A stretch of 50,260 bases of DNA from Pseudoselenomonas ruminantium (GTDB lineage Bacteria; Bacillota; Negativicutes; Selenomonadales; Selenomonadaceae): contig NZ_FNJQ01000027.1 in the NCBI RefSeq assembly GCF_900104055.1, positions 1-50,260 of the forward strand, in the 5' to 3' direction. The position numbers and the translations under genes are program-made. The notes under the pieces are model-generated. The model saw only the letters and a program-made list of their open reading frames with translations, was not told where the DNA came from and searched no databases. Positions 42,272 to 49,193 of the stretch are shown here, piece after piece (positions within the stretch are counted from its first letter, which is position 1; every line of letters starts with the position of its first letter).

Positions 42272-42451
42272 ATGGCAGTTCCAAAGAGAAAAATGTCCAA
42301 GGCCCGCCGCGACCAGCGTCGTGCTAATTGGAAGCTGGAGGCTCCTGGCTTCGTAGCCTGCCCGCAGTGCCACGAACCGAAGATGCCCCATCATGTATGC
42401 CCGGAATGCGGCTACTATGACGGCAAAGAAGTCGTTGCTGCAGCTGAATAA
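42272..42451 (+). CDS. rpmF: 50S ribosomal protein L32
   Basis: A 59-residue basic ribosomal protein: [20 protein letters not shown], then two CxxC zinc motifs (CPQC and CPEC) spaced as in the four-cysteine form of L32. Ribosome site AAGGAGGTG lies just upstream. It ends the yceD-rpmF transcript at a shared convergent terminator. Confidence 0.97.
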   Translation: MAVPKRKMSKARRDQRRANWKLEAPGFVACPQCHEPKMPHHVCPECGYYDGKEVVAAAE

Positions 42452-42460
42452 GCGATAAAT

Positions 42461-42500
42461 AAAGCAGTGAGAAAGGTAGATACTTTCTCACTGCTTTTTT
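42461..42500. terminator. Bidirectional terminator between rpmF and deoR-type gene
   Basis: AAGCAGTGAGAAAG and CTTTCTCACTGCTT form a 14-bp perfect stem with A-rich left and T-rich right flanks, serving both convergent genes. Confidence 0.9.
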
Positions 42501-43248
42501 ATTCCCCAACCGGATACACATGAATTCCCTTGCCATGCAGCTGGCTCATGGTTTCACTGTCTGCCAGGTCGTCCGTGTAGAGGGCCGAGACTTGTTCAAA
42601 GGGCAGCAGCTTCACCGTGCCATGCGTCTTGAATTTGGCCGATTCGGTCAGCACGATGGTCTGTTCGGCCCGCTCGGCCATGACGCGGGTGGCTTCGGCC
42701 CGCATGAGGTCGTTGGACATAAAGCCGAGGTCATTGAGACCGTCCGTGCCCACAAAGAACTTGCTGACGTAGAAATCCCGCACGCAGCTGCGGATCATGG
42801 GGCCGACCATGACCTGCGATTCCTTCTGGTATTCCCCGCCCAAAAGGATTACGCGCACCTGCGGGTATTTGCGGATGTAATCGGCGATAAAGGCCGAGTT
42901 GGTGATGATGGTCACATCGCGGCGGTTGGCGGCGATTTCCTCGGCCAGCAGCGCACAGCAGCTGCCGGACTCGATCATGATGGTTTCCCCATTGTGCACG
43001 CTTTCGGCCGCCCGGCGGGCAATGCGCAGCTTCGCTTCGTAGTTGAAGGAAAGGTGGTTGCCCACATCGTCGCTGGTGGTCAGCCGGGCATAGCCGTGTT
43101 CCCGGCGCAGCAGTCCCTTTTTTTCCAATATATTCAAGTCCTTGCGGATGGTCACTTCCGAAACATCCAAAGCCTTGGCCAGTTCCGTCACCGCAATGCG
43201 GTTGTGCTGGTTCACGAGGCTCAGCAGTTTGCTATGACGAATATGCAT
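42499..43248 (-). CDS. DeoR-family transcriptional regulator
   Basis: About 249 residues with an N-terminal helix-turn-helix (RHSKLLSLVNQHNRIAVTEL, EVTIRKDLNILEKKGLLRREHGYA) and the C-terminal DeoR sensor domain related to RpiA-type isomerases (MIESGSCCALLAEEIA, FVGTDGLNDLGFMSNDL). Such proteins sense a sugar phosphate. ATG at 43248 is chosen over 43257 because the GGGG ribosome site lies at a proper distance only from the former. No sugar operon is adjacent on this strand; the RpiB-type gene 1 kb away is a possible but unproven target. Confidence 0.92.
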   Translation of the reverse strand: MHIRHSKLLSLVNQHNRIAVTELAKALDVSEVTIRKDLNILEKKGLLRREHGYARLTTSDDVGNHLSFNYEAKLRIARRAAESVHNGETIMIESGSCCALLAEEIAANRRDVTIITNSAFIADYIRKYPQVRVILLGGEYQKESQVMVGPMIRSCVRDFYVSKFFVGTDGLNDLGFMSNDLMRAEATRVMAERAEQTIVLTESAKFKTHGTVKLLPFEQVSALYTDDLADSETMSQLHGKGIHVYPVGE

Positions 43249-43329
43249 AAAAATCATCCCCTGTCGTTTTCTCTAACGTAAGTATAACATAATCGGCAGG
43301 CATTTCAAATGAAAGCGATAAAAGCGCAC

Positions 43330-43358
43330 AAAAAAACCGCCCCGAGGGACGGTTTTTT
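43330..43358 (-). terminator. Terminator of rpsT
   Basis: On the minus strand ACCGTCCC and GGGGCGGT form a GC-rich stem followed by a run of T; A-rich bases precede it. Confidence 0.85.
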
Positions 43359-43377
43359 TCTATCTCATCTGAGAAAA

Positions 43378-43644
43378 TTACTTAGCGAGTGCGTTCACTT
43401 TGCGAGCCAGACGGGACTTTTTGCGAGCTGCACAGTTCTTGTGGAACACGTGGTTAGCTGCAGCCATGTCAATGGTCTTGCAAGCAGCTGTGAGGAGGGA
43501 TTTCGCTTCATCAACGTTTCCAGCCTCAACAGCGTCGAGAACACGACGGGAAGCAGTGCGTACACGGGACTTCTCAGCAGCGTTCTTCGCACGGCGCTTA
43601 GCGTCAGATTTTACACTAAGAATAGATGCTTTAATATTCGGCAA
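43378..43644 (-). CDS. rpsT: 30S ribosomal protein S20
   Basis: An 88-residue, very basic helical ribosomal protein: PNIKASILSVKSDAKRRAKN, then RRVLDAVEAGNVDEAKSLL and HKNCAARKKSRLARKVNA. The start is taken as TTG at 43644, because AGGGGGG lies about eight bases upstream and the length then matches S20. An in-frame ATG at 43662 would place that ribosome site inside the gene. Divergent from lepA, the usual arrangement. Confidence 0.95.
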   Translation of the reverse strand: MPNIKASILSVKSDAKRRAKNAAEKSRVRTASRRVLDAVEAGNVDEAKSLLTAACKTIDMAAANHVFHKNCAARKKSRLARKVNALAK

Positions 43645-43680
43645 GTAGTTCACCCCCCTCAAATGATTCGTTACCTAGCT

Positions 43681-43709
43681 ATTTTAGCACGCCCTTTGCC
43701 AAAAAGCAA
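43681..43709 (-). promoter_or_regulatory. rpsT promoter
   Basis: On the minus strand TTGCTT (43709-43704), 17 bases, TAAAAT (43686-43681). Confidence 0.65.
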
Positions 43710-43739
43710 TAGTTTTTTGCGTTGTGCTGACTATATTTC

Positions 43740-43769
43740 TTGCAGGGGAGGGGGAAAATGCGTTATAAT
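43740..43769 (+). promoter_or_regulatory. lepA promoter
   Basis: TTGCAG (43740-43745), 18 bases, TATAAT (43764-43769), about 30 bases before lepA. Confidence 0.6.
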
Positions 43770-43801
43770 GACTGTTATATGGAAAGAAGTGCGAAAGGAA
43801 A

Positions 43802-45604
43802 ATGACCATGCAGAACAAGAATATCCGCAATTTCTCGATCATTGCCCATATCGACCACGGCAAATCCACCATTGCGGACCGCTTGATTGAATATACCGGA
43901 ACGCTGACACAGCGTGAAATGGAAGCGCAGGTCCTCGACAATATGGACCTCGAGCGGGAACGCGGCATCACGATCAAGGCTCAGACCGTGCGCCTTGACT
44001 ACAAGGGCAAGGACGGGGAGATGTATCAGCTCAACCTCATCGACACCCCGGGCCATGTGGACTTCACCTATGAGGTTTCCCGCAGCCTGGCTGCCTGCGA
44101 AGGAGCATTGCTTGTCGTGGATGCGGCGCAAGGCGTTGAGGCGCAGACCTTGGCCAACGTCTATATGGCCCTCGAAAACGATCTGGAAATCGTGCCGGTC
44201 ATCAACAAGATTGATCTGCCCAGCGCTGATCCCGACCGCGTGAAGGAAGAGATTGAAAACTCCATCGGCCTGGATGCCACGGATGCGGTACTGGCTTCGG
44301 CCAAGACGGGCATCGGCATTGAAGAGATCCTCGATGCTATTGTAGAACGCATTCCGGCACCGGAAGGGGATGAGAATGCTCCGCTGCAGGCGCTGATCTT
44401 TGACTCCTTCTTTGATTCCTACAAGGGCGTTATCGCCCATGTGCGCGTCAAGCAGGGCAAGATCAAGAAGGGCATGCGACTCAAGATGATGGCTACGGGC
44501 AAGACCTTTGAAGTCACGGATGTGGGCTGCTTCAAGCCCCAGCCTGTGGATGTGGGCGAGCTCAATATGGGTGAGGTTGGCTTTGTGGCAGGCTCTCTCA
44601 AAGATGTCCGCGATGTGCGGGTGGGCGACACCATCACCTTTGCCGACAAGCCGGCGGCCGAGCCGCTGCCCGGCTACCGCGGTGTGACGCCGATGGTTTA
44701 CTGCGGCCTGTACCCCGTGGAAAGCTCCGACTATGACAACCTCAAGGACGCGCTCGAAAAGATGCAGATCAATGATGCAGCTTTGGTGTTCGAGCCGGAA
44801 ACTTCCGTGGCCCTGGGCTTTGGTTTCCGCTGCGGCTTCTTGGGGCTCCTGCATATGGATGTCATTCAGGAGCGCTTGGAGCGTGAATATCATCTGAAGC
44901 TCATCACCACGGCGCCTTCCGTTATCTACCATGTGTTCAAGACGGATGGTTCGGTACTCAACGTCAGCAACCCGGCCGAACTGCCGCCGCAGACGGAAAT
45001 CGAGCATATCGAGGAACCATTCGTCAAGGCTACGGTGATCGTGCCCAATGATTTCGTCGGCGCGGTCATGGAGATTTCGCAGGACAAGCGCGGCGTGTTC
45101 AAGAATATGGATTATCTCGACACCAACCGCGTCATGATTACCTATCATATCCCGCTCAACGAGATCATCTTCGACTATTTTGACCGCCTGAAGTCCGCGA
45201 CCAAGGGCTATGCTTCGCTGGACTATGAACTGGCAGATTATCAGGAGTCCAAGCTCGTGAAGGTGGATATCCTGCTGAACGGTGATCCCGTGGATGCGCT
45301 TTCGACCATCGTGCATAAGGACAGAGCCCAGAGCCGCGGCCGCCAGTTGGCCTCCAAGCTCAAGGAAATCATCCCGCAGCAGATGTTTGAGATTCCGATT
45401 CAGGCAGCCATCGGTTCCAAGGTCATTGCGCGTGAGAACGTGCGGGCACGGCGCAAGGACGTGCTGGCCAAGTGCTATGGCGGCGATATCTCCCGTAAGC
45501 GCAAGCTTTTGGAGAAACAGAAGGAAGGCAAGAAGCGCATGAAGGCGGTTGGCTCGGTAGAAGTGCCGCAGGAAGCCTTTATGGCCATTTTGAAGATAGA
45601 TTAA
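43802..45604 (+). CDS. lepA: Elongation factor 4 (LepA)
   Basis: A translational GTPase that acts on stalled or mispositioned ribosomes. AHIDHGKST (from residue 15) is the P-loop, [18 protein letters not shown] is switch [13 protein letters not shown] is G3 and [10 protein letters not shown] is G4. The LepA-specific C-terminal domain is present ([20 protein letters not shown] region). 600 residues, normal length. It starts a pair with hemW 12 bases downstream. Confidence 0.97.
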   Translation: MTMQNKNIRNFSIIAHIDHGKSTIADRLIEYTGTLTQREMEAQVLDNMDLERERGITIKAQTVRLDYKGKDGEMYQLNLIDTPGHVDFTYEVSRSLAACEGALLVVDAAQGVEAQTLANVYMALENDLEIVPVINKIDLPSADPDRVKEEIENSIGLDATDAVLASAKTGIGIEEILDAIVERIPAPEGDENAPLQALIFDSFFDSYKGVIAHVRVKQGKIKKGMRLKMMATGKTFEVTDVGCFKPQPVDVGELNMGEVGFVAGSLKDVRDVRVGDTITFADKPAAEPLPGYRGVTPMVYCGLYPVESSDYDNLKDALEKMQINDAALVFEPETSVALGFGFRCGFLGLLHMDVIQERLEREYHLKLITTAPSVIYHVFKTDGSVLNVSNPAELPPQTEIEHIEEPFVKATVIVPNDFVGAVMEISQDKRGVFKNMDYLDTNRVMITYHIPLNEIIFDYFDRLKSATKGYASLDYELADYQESKLVKVDILLNGDPVDALSTIVHKDRAQSRGRQLASKLKEIIPQQMFEIPIQAAIGSKVIARENVRARRKDVLAKCYGGDISRKRKLLEKQKEGKKRMKAVGSVEVPQEAFMAILKID

Positions 45605-45616
45605 AGGAAGATCGTT

Positions 45617-46756
45617 ATGCAATGGGGAGTTTATATCCATATTCCCTTTTGCCGGCAGAAGTGTTTCTATTGTGATTTTCCCTCCTATGCCGGGCGGGAA
45701 AATCTGATGGAAGCCTATGTGGAAGCCCTGTGTCAGCAGATCAAGATACAGGGCTTTTCCTATCGGCAAAAGTGGGGCAGGCCTGCGACTGTTTATATCG
45801 GCGGCGGTACGCCTACGGCACTGCCCTTGGAAAATATGGCGCAGATCCTGCAGACTGTGGAAAATTTCATCGGTGCGGAGATTGCGGAGTTTACGGTGGA
45901 ATGCAATCCCGGCACAGTCGATGCGCAGTATCTGCAGATGCTGAAGGCAAATGGCGTCAATCGGCTGAGTTTTGGCGTACAGAGTTTTGACGACGGGCTG
46001 CTCAGGCGGATCGGGCGCATCCATAATAGTGCGGAAGCTCTAGAAGCAATCCGGTTGGCGCAGGAAGCAGGTTTTGCTAATATCAGCCTGGACTTGATAT
46101 ACGGCCTGCCGGAGCAAACGATGGAACAGCTGCAGGCCAGTGTCGGGCAGGCGCTGAACCTGGGTGTCCAGCATATTTCCATCTATGGCCTGCAGGTGGA
46201 GGAAGGCACGGTCTTTGCCCGCCAGCAGGAATTGGGTAAATTGGACCTGCCTGCCGAGGAAGAGGCCGAAGCCATGTATGACTATATGACCAATGTCCTG
46301 CCACAGCATGGCTATTTGCGCTATGAAGTGTCCAACTTTGCTCAGCGCGGCTATGAAAGCTGCCATAACCGCAGCTATTGGCATGATGTGCCCTATTTAG
46401 GCCTCGGCGCGGCGGCCCATTCCTATCTGGAGGGGAAACGCTATGCGGCTGTTGCGGATATCCAGGAATATATCGCCGGGATAAAGGCGGGGGATGAGAT
46501 CTGGAAGCTGGAGGAAGAGCCAACCCGCCAGCACGCCATGGAAGAATTTGCCTTTTTGGCTTTGCGCACGGTCGAAGGCCTTGCGGCCCGGGATTTTGCG
46601 CAAAAGTTTCAGGTTTCCCTGCAGGAAATCTATGGTGAGACTATGGCAAAACTGGCACAGCAGGGATTGCTGCAGGTCGATGACAATGGCTGCCGTCTGA
46701 CAAATCAGGGATTTAAATATGGCAATGTGGTCTTTGCGGAATTCATATTGGACTGA
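45617..46756 (+). CDS. hemW: HemW, heme chaperone/radical SAM protein
   Basis: Radical-SAM protein related to oxygen-independent coproporphyrinogen oxidase. The start IHIPFCRQKCFYCDFPSY holds the cluster cysteines C12, C16 and C19, followed by VYIGGGTPTAL, NPGTVD and GVQSFDDGLLRRIGRIH. The CxxxCxxC spacing without the extra CNxC cysteine of HemN favours HemW. 379 residues, ATG 45617. The usual downstream hrcA-grpE-dnaK genes are absent here. Confidence 0.93.
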   Translation: MQWGVYIHIPFCRQKCFYCDFPSYAGRENLMEAYVEALCQQIKIQGFSYRQKWGRPATVYIGGGTPTALPLENMAQILQTVENFIGAEIAEFTVECNPGTVDAQYLQMLKANGVNRLSFGVQSFDDGLLRRIGRIHNSAEALEAIRLAQEAGFANISLDLIYGLPEQTMEQLQASVGQALNLGVQHISIYGLQVEEGTVFARQQELGKLDLPAEEEAEAMYDYMTNVLPQHGYLRYEVSNFAQRGYESCHNRSYWHDVPYLGLGAAAHSYLEGKRYAAVADIQEYIAGIKAGDEIWKLEEEPTRQHAMEEFAFLALRTVEGLAARDFAQKFQVSLQEIYGETMAKLAQQGLLQVDDNGCRLTNQGFKYGNVVFAEFILD

Positions 46757-46777
46757 TTGCTGTTTAGGGGGTATAAT
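46748..46777 (+). promoter_or_regulatory. Promoter of the deacetylase gene
   Basis: TTGGAC (46748-46753), 18 bases, TATAAT (46772-46777), overlapping the last codons of hemW. Confidence 0.5.
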
Positions 46778-46830
46778 GGGAAGGTATTCGAGAATTATGA
46801 ATTGGGAATTTGATTTGGGGGCGCTGTAAG

Positions 46831-47745
46831 GTGAAAAGCAAGAGTTTTACCAGGATAATCGGTGTCTTGGTGGGAATAGCCGTATTAGGCGGTATAGCAG
46901 GAGCGGCCTGGCTGGCGAAGGTCAAGGCAACGGAGCCGGCAGTTACGGCGGCTTCGGAGGCCGTGGAGGAACCGGGAGTGGAGTCCCCGGCCTATACCCT
47001 GGCCAAAGGGGATTATAGCAATCTGACCTATGACAATATCCATTTGGATAAGCCGGTCTATGACCGTTATACCCTAAAGCAGCGGCAGGAGAAAGGCCTG
47101 CCCACGATGCTGCCGGCCCTGCCGCGTTATACGGCGGAAAAGGTGGCCTATCTGACCTTTGACGATGGTCCTGATGGCAAGAATACGCCGGCCATCCTGG
47201 ATATCCTGAAGAATTATGGTGTCCATGGTACCTTCTATGTGCTGGGCGGCATGGTGGAGAAGCATCCGGACGTATTGAAGCGGATCTTTGCCGAAGGCCA
47301 TGCCATCGGCAATCACAGCTATGACCATGATTATCATAATCTCTATGCCAATAAAGAGAGATTTATCGAGGAGATGGAGCATACTGATGACATCATCATG
47401 AATACCATCGGCGTGCGTCCCTTTATCATCCGTGCCCCGGGCGGTACTGTGGGCATGTTTGCCAACGATTATTATGAGGCCTTGAATCTCTTAGGCTATG
47501 TGGAGCATGACTGGAATGTGCTGACGGAAGATGCTACGCCGAAAAAGCCCAATGCTTATCAGCAGCTCCAATATGTGGATAGAAGGACACAGGGGCATCT
47601 CAAGGACAATATGGCGTTGATCCTCATGCACTGCAACGGTGGCAAGGAAGAAACCGTGAATGCCTTGCCGGGAATCATCGAAAATCTTGCGGCGAAGGGC
47701 TATCGTTTTGGTGTGGTGACGCCAATCACGCCACAGCCATGGTAA
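46831..47745 (+). CDS. Membrane-anchored polysaccharide (peptidoglycan) deacetylase
   Basis: A NodB-domain (CE4) deacetylase of about 304 residues with an N-terminal membrane anchor (IIGVLVGIAVLGGIAGAAW). Motif 1 is LTFDDGPDGKNT with the catalytic and metal-binding Asp residues, motif 2 is GNHSYDHDY, motif 3 is IIRAPGG and the later EHDWNVLTEDA. It probably removes acetyl groups from peptidoglycan or an exported glycan outside the membrane. GTG 46831 is chosen with GGGGGCG upstream; TTG 46810 is an alternative. It is followed 20 bases later by another exported cell-wall-type enzyme. Confidence 0.9.
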   Translation: MKSKSFTRIIGVLVGIAVLGGIAGAAWLAKVKATEPAVTAASEAVEEPGVESPAYTLAKGDYSNLTYDNIHLDKPVYDRYTLKQRQEKGLPTMLPALPRYTAEKVAYLTFDDGPDGKNTPAILDILKNYGVHGTFYVLGGMVEKHPDVLKRIFAEGHAIGNHSYDHDYHNLYANKERFIEEMEHTDDIIMNTIGVRPFIIRAPGGTVGMFANDYYEALNLLGYVEHDWNVLTEDATPKKPNAYQQLQYVDRRTQGHLKDNMALILMHCNGGKEETVNALPGIIENLAAKGYRFGVVTPITPQPW

Positions 47746-47765
47746 ATAAACTTTAGGTATATACA

Positions 47766-48731
47766 ATGAAAAGGAAGGTTCGTCATTCCGTGACATTCAA
47801 ACGGATTTTTACTTTTTTCGCAGTGGTGGCGACTTTAGAAGTGGGCGGCATAGTGTCCGCTGCTCTATGGATGCATCATGGCGATGGGAAATTGGCAGCC
47901 CAGGCGGCTGCTAATTTCGCTATGGGTGAGAAAAAAAGCATACGTACGGACCGGGCGGCTGACGAGGGGGATCTGCAGGCCAATACGGCCCGCATCATCG
48001 GCACGAGCAAAAATCAGATGTCGGTTTATTTCCTGCGCCCGGACCGGGAGATCGAGCCTTTCCTTTACAACCAGAGGCAGATGTCTCCGGCCAGCATCAT
48101 CAAGCTCTTTGTCATGGCCAAGACCATGCAGGATGTCCATGACGGCAGACTGTCCCTGGAGGACAAGGTAACCATCAGGAAGAATGACGTGGTGGGCGGC
48201 GCTGGTGTCACAACCTGGTATGACATCGGCCAGCAGCGCACGATACGGCAGCTGCTGACGGTCATGATCACCGACAGCGACAATACCGCCACCAATATCC
48301 TGATCGACAAGCTGGGCATGAAGAACATCAATCAATACATCGCCCAGTCCGGCTACAGCGATACCGTGCTGGCGCATAAGATGATGCTCAGCAACGGCGG
48401 GCGCAAAAACCTGTCCTCGGTCAGGGATCTGGGTCATCTGCTGACCAAACTCTACTATCATCAGCTTGTAGGCCCTGAGGAAGATGAATTCATGCTGAGC
48501 GTCCTGAAGCAGCAGCATGACAAGGAATGTCTGGGGTCAGCCCTGAACGGCTACACGATTGCCCACAAGACTGGCGAAGTCACTGGCGTCTATACCGATG
48601 GCGGTATCTTCATTGGCAAGGATGAAGATTTCATCCTCGTCATCATCAACAACGGCACGGAAGGCCGTGTCGATACCATTGACAAGATGCAGCAGCTGGC
48701 TCGCTATTATGCTGGGACAACAAAGAACTGA
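47766..48731 (+). CDS. Membrane-anchored serine hydrolase, class A beta-lactamase fold
   Basis: A 321-residue protein with an N-terminal membrane segment (about residues 15-38) and a beta-lactamase/PBP-like domain. The catalytic triad motifs are present: SxxK at S110-K113 (MSPASIIKLFV), SDN at 171-173 and KTG at 268-270. No convincing Glu166 omega-loop motif (ExxLN) is seen between SDN and KTG, so it is more likely a peptidase-like enzyme acting on peptidoglycan than a true beta-lactamase. Pairing with the deacetylase upstream supports a cell-wall role. A strong terminator follows. Confidence 0.87.
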   Translation: MKRKVRHSVTFKRIFTFFAVVATLEVGGIVSAALWMHHGDGKLAAQAAANFAMGEKKSIRTDRAADEGDLQANTARIIGTSKNQMSVYFLRPDREIEPFLYNQRQMSPASIIKLFVMAKTMQDVHDGRLSLEDKVTIRKNDVVGGAGVTTWYDIGQQRTIRQLLTVMITDSDNTATNILIDKLGMKNINQYIAQSGYSDTVLAHKMMLSNGGRKNLSSVRDLGHLLTKLYYHQLVGPEEDEFMLSVLKQQHDKECLGSALNGYTIAHKTGEVTGVYTDGGIFIGKDEDFILVIINNGTEGRVDTIDKMQQLARYYAGTTKN

Positions 48732-48752
48732 ATAATGAAATAAATATTGCAA

Positions 48753-48793
48753 AAAGACTTGCAACACTGTAGAAAAGTGTTGCAAGTCTTTTT
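48753..48793 (+). terminator. Strong terminator after the serine hydrolase gene
   Basis: AAAGACTTGCAACACT (48753-48768) pairs perfectly over 16 bases with 48776-48791, followed by T. The symmetric A/T flanks make it potentially bidirectional. Confidence 0.93.
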
Positions 48794-48859
48794 ATTTGTA
48801 AAAAACATCCAACAAAAGTGTGTTTTGTGGATTAAGTTGATATTTTTTTACATAATGTC

Positions 48860-48890
48860 TTGTGGGGGGGGGCATATGTGCTAATATAAT
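48860..48890 (+). promoter_or_regulatory. Promoter with G9 tract in the spacer, upstream of ribbon-helix-helix gene
   Basis: TTGTGG (48860-48865) and TATAAT (48885-48890) are 19 bases apart. Nine consecutive G (48864-48872) reach from the last two bases of the -35 into the spacer. Loss of one or two G would bring the spacer to 18 or 17 bases. Confidence 0.5.
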
Positions 48891-48932
48891 GGAGTGTGTA
48901 AAAAGAAATAAATGAAAGGAAGAATTAATCCC

Positions 48933-49100
48933 ATGTTCCAAGTCCGACAGACCGAAGAAATGATCAATAAAACATTCCGCCTCCCGCAAAGCCTATTGGA
49001 GGAACTCACCAAAGTGGCCGAGTCCGAGCACGTATCGGTAAACAACCTCGTCCGCCAATGCTGCGAATACGCCCTCAGCAACATGAAAGCCGAGAAATAA
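48933..49100 (+). CDS. Small ribbon-helix-helix (Arc/MetJ-type) DNA-binding protein
   Basis: A 55-residue protein, MFQVRQTEEMINKTFRLPQS then LLEELTKVAESEHVSVNNLV. It has the beta strand (KTFRLP) followed by two helices of the ribbon-helix-helix fold, with the second helix beginning SVNNLVRQCCEYAL, as in Arc-type repressors and antitoxins. ATG 48933 has AAAGGAAG ten bases upstream; ATG 48912 would put that site inside the gene. No toxin gene is adjacent, so a stand-alone regulator is likelier than an antitoxin. It lies next to wbaP, and could control it. Confidence 0.82.
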   Translation: MFQVRQTEEMINKTFRLPQSLLEELTKVAESEHVSVNNLVRQCCEYALSNMKAEK

Positions 49101-49106
49101 TCAAAC

Positions 49107-49170
49107 AAGGCTGAAAAAAAAGCCTTCCCCTTGAGGGGAAGGGGAACCGCTTCAGCGGTGGATGAGGTGG
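49107..49170. repeat. REP-like double hairpin element, terminator on the minus strand
   Basis: CCTTCCCC-TTGA-GGGGAAGG (49123-49142) is followed by ACCGC-TTCA-GCGGT (49146-49159) and GGATGAGGTGG. AAGGCT/AGCCTT (49107-49126) gives an alternative stem. On the minus strand the first hairpin runs into eight T. The two-hairpin-plus-GGATGAGGTG layout resembles interspersed elements I recall from Negativicutes genomes. Confidence 0.6.
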
Positions 49171-49193
49171 CAATCATATCAGAAAGGAATTAT

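Noticed and set aside
43775-46024. A 749-codon open frame on the minus strand opposite lepA and hemW
   Set aside because: It lies wholly opposite two clear genes, has the His/Arg/Leu-rich composition of a complement of GC-rich coding DNA, and shows no domain.
47766-48731. Class A beta-lactamase resistance gene
   Set aside because: SxxK, SDN and KTG are present, but the Glu166 region is not recognisable, and the context is cell-wall modification.
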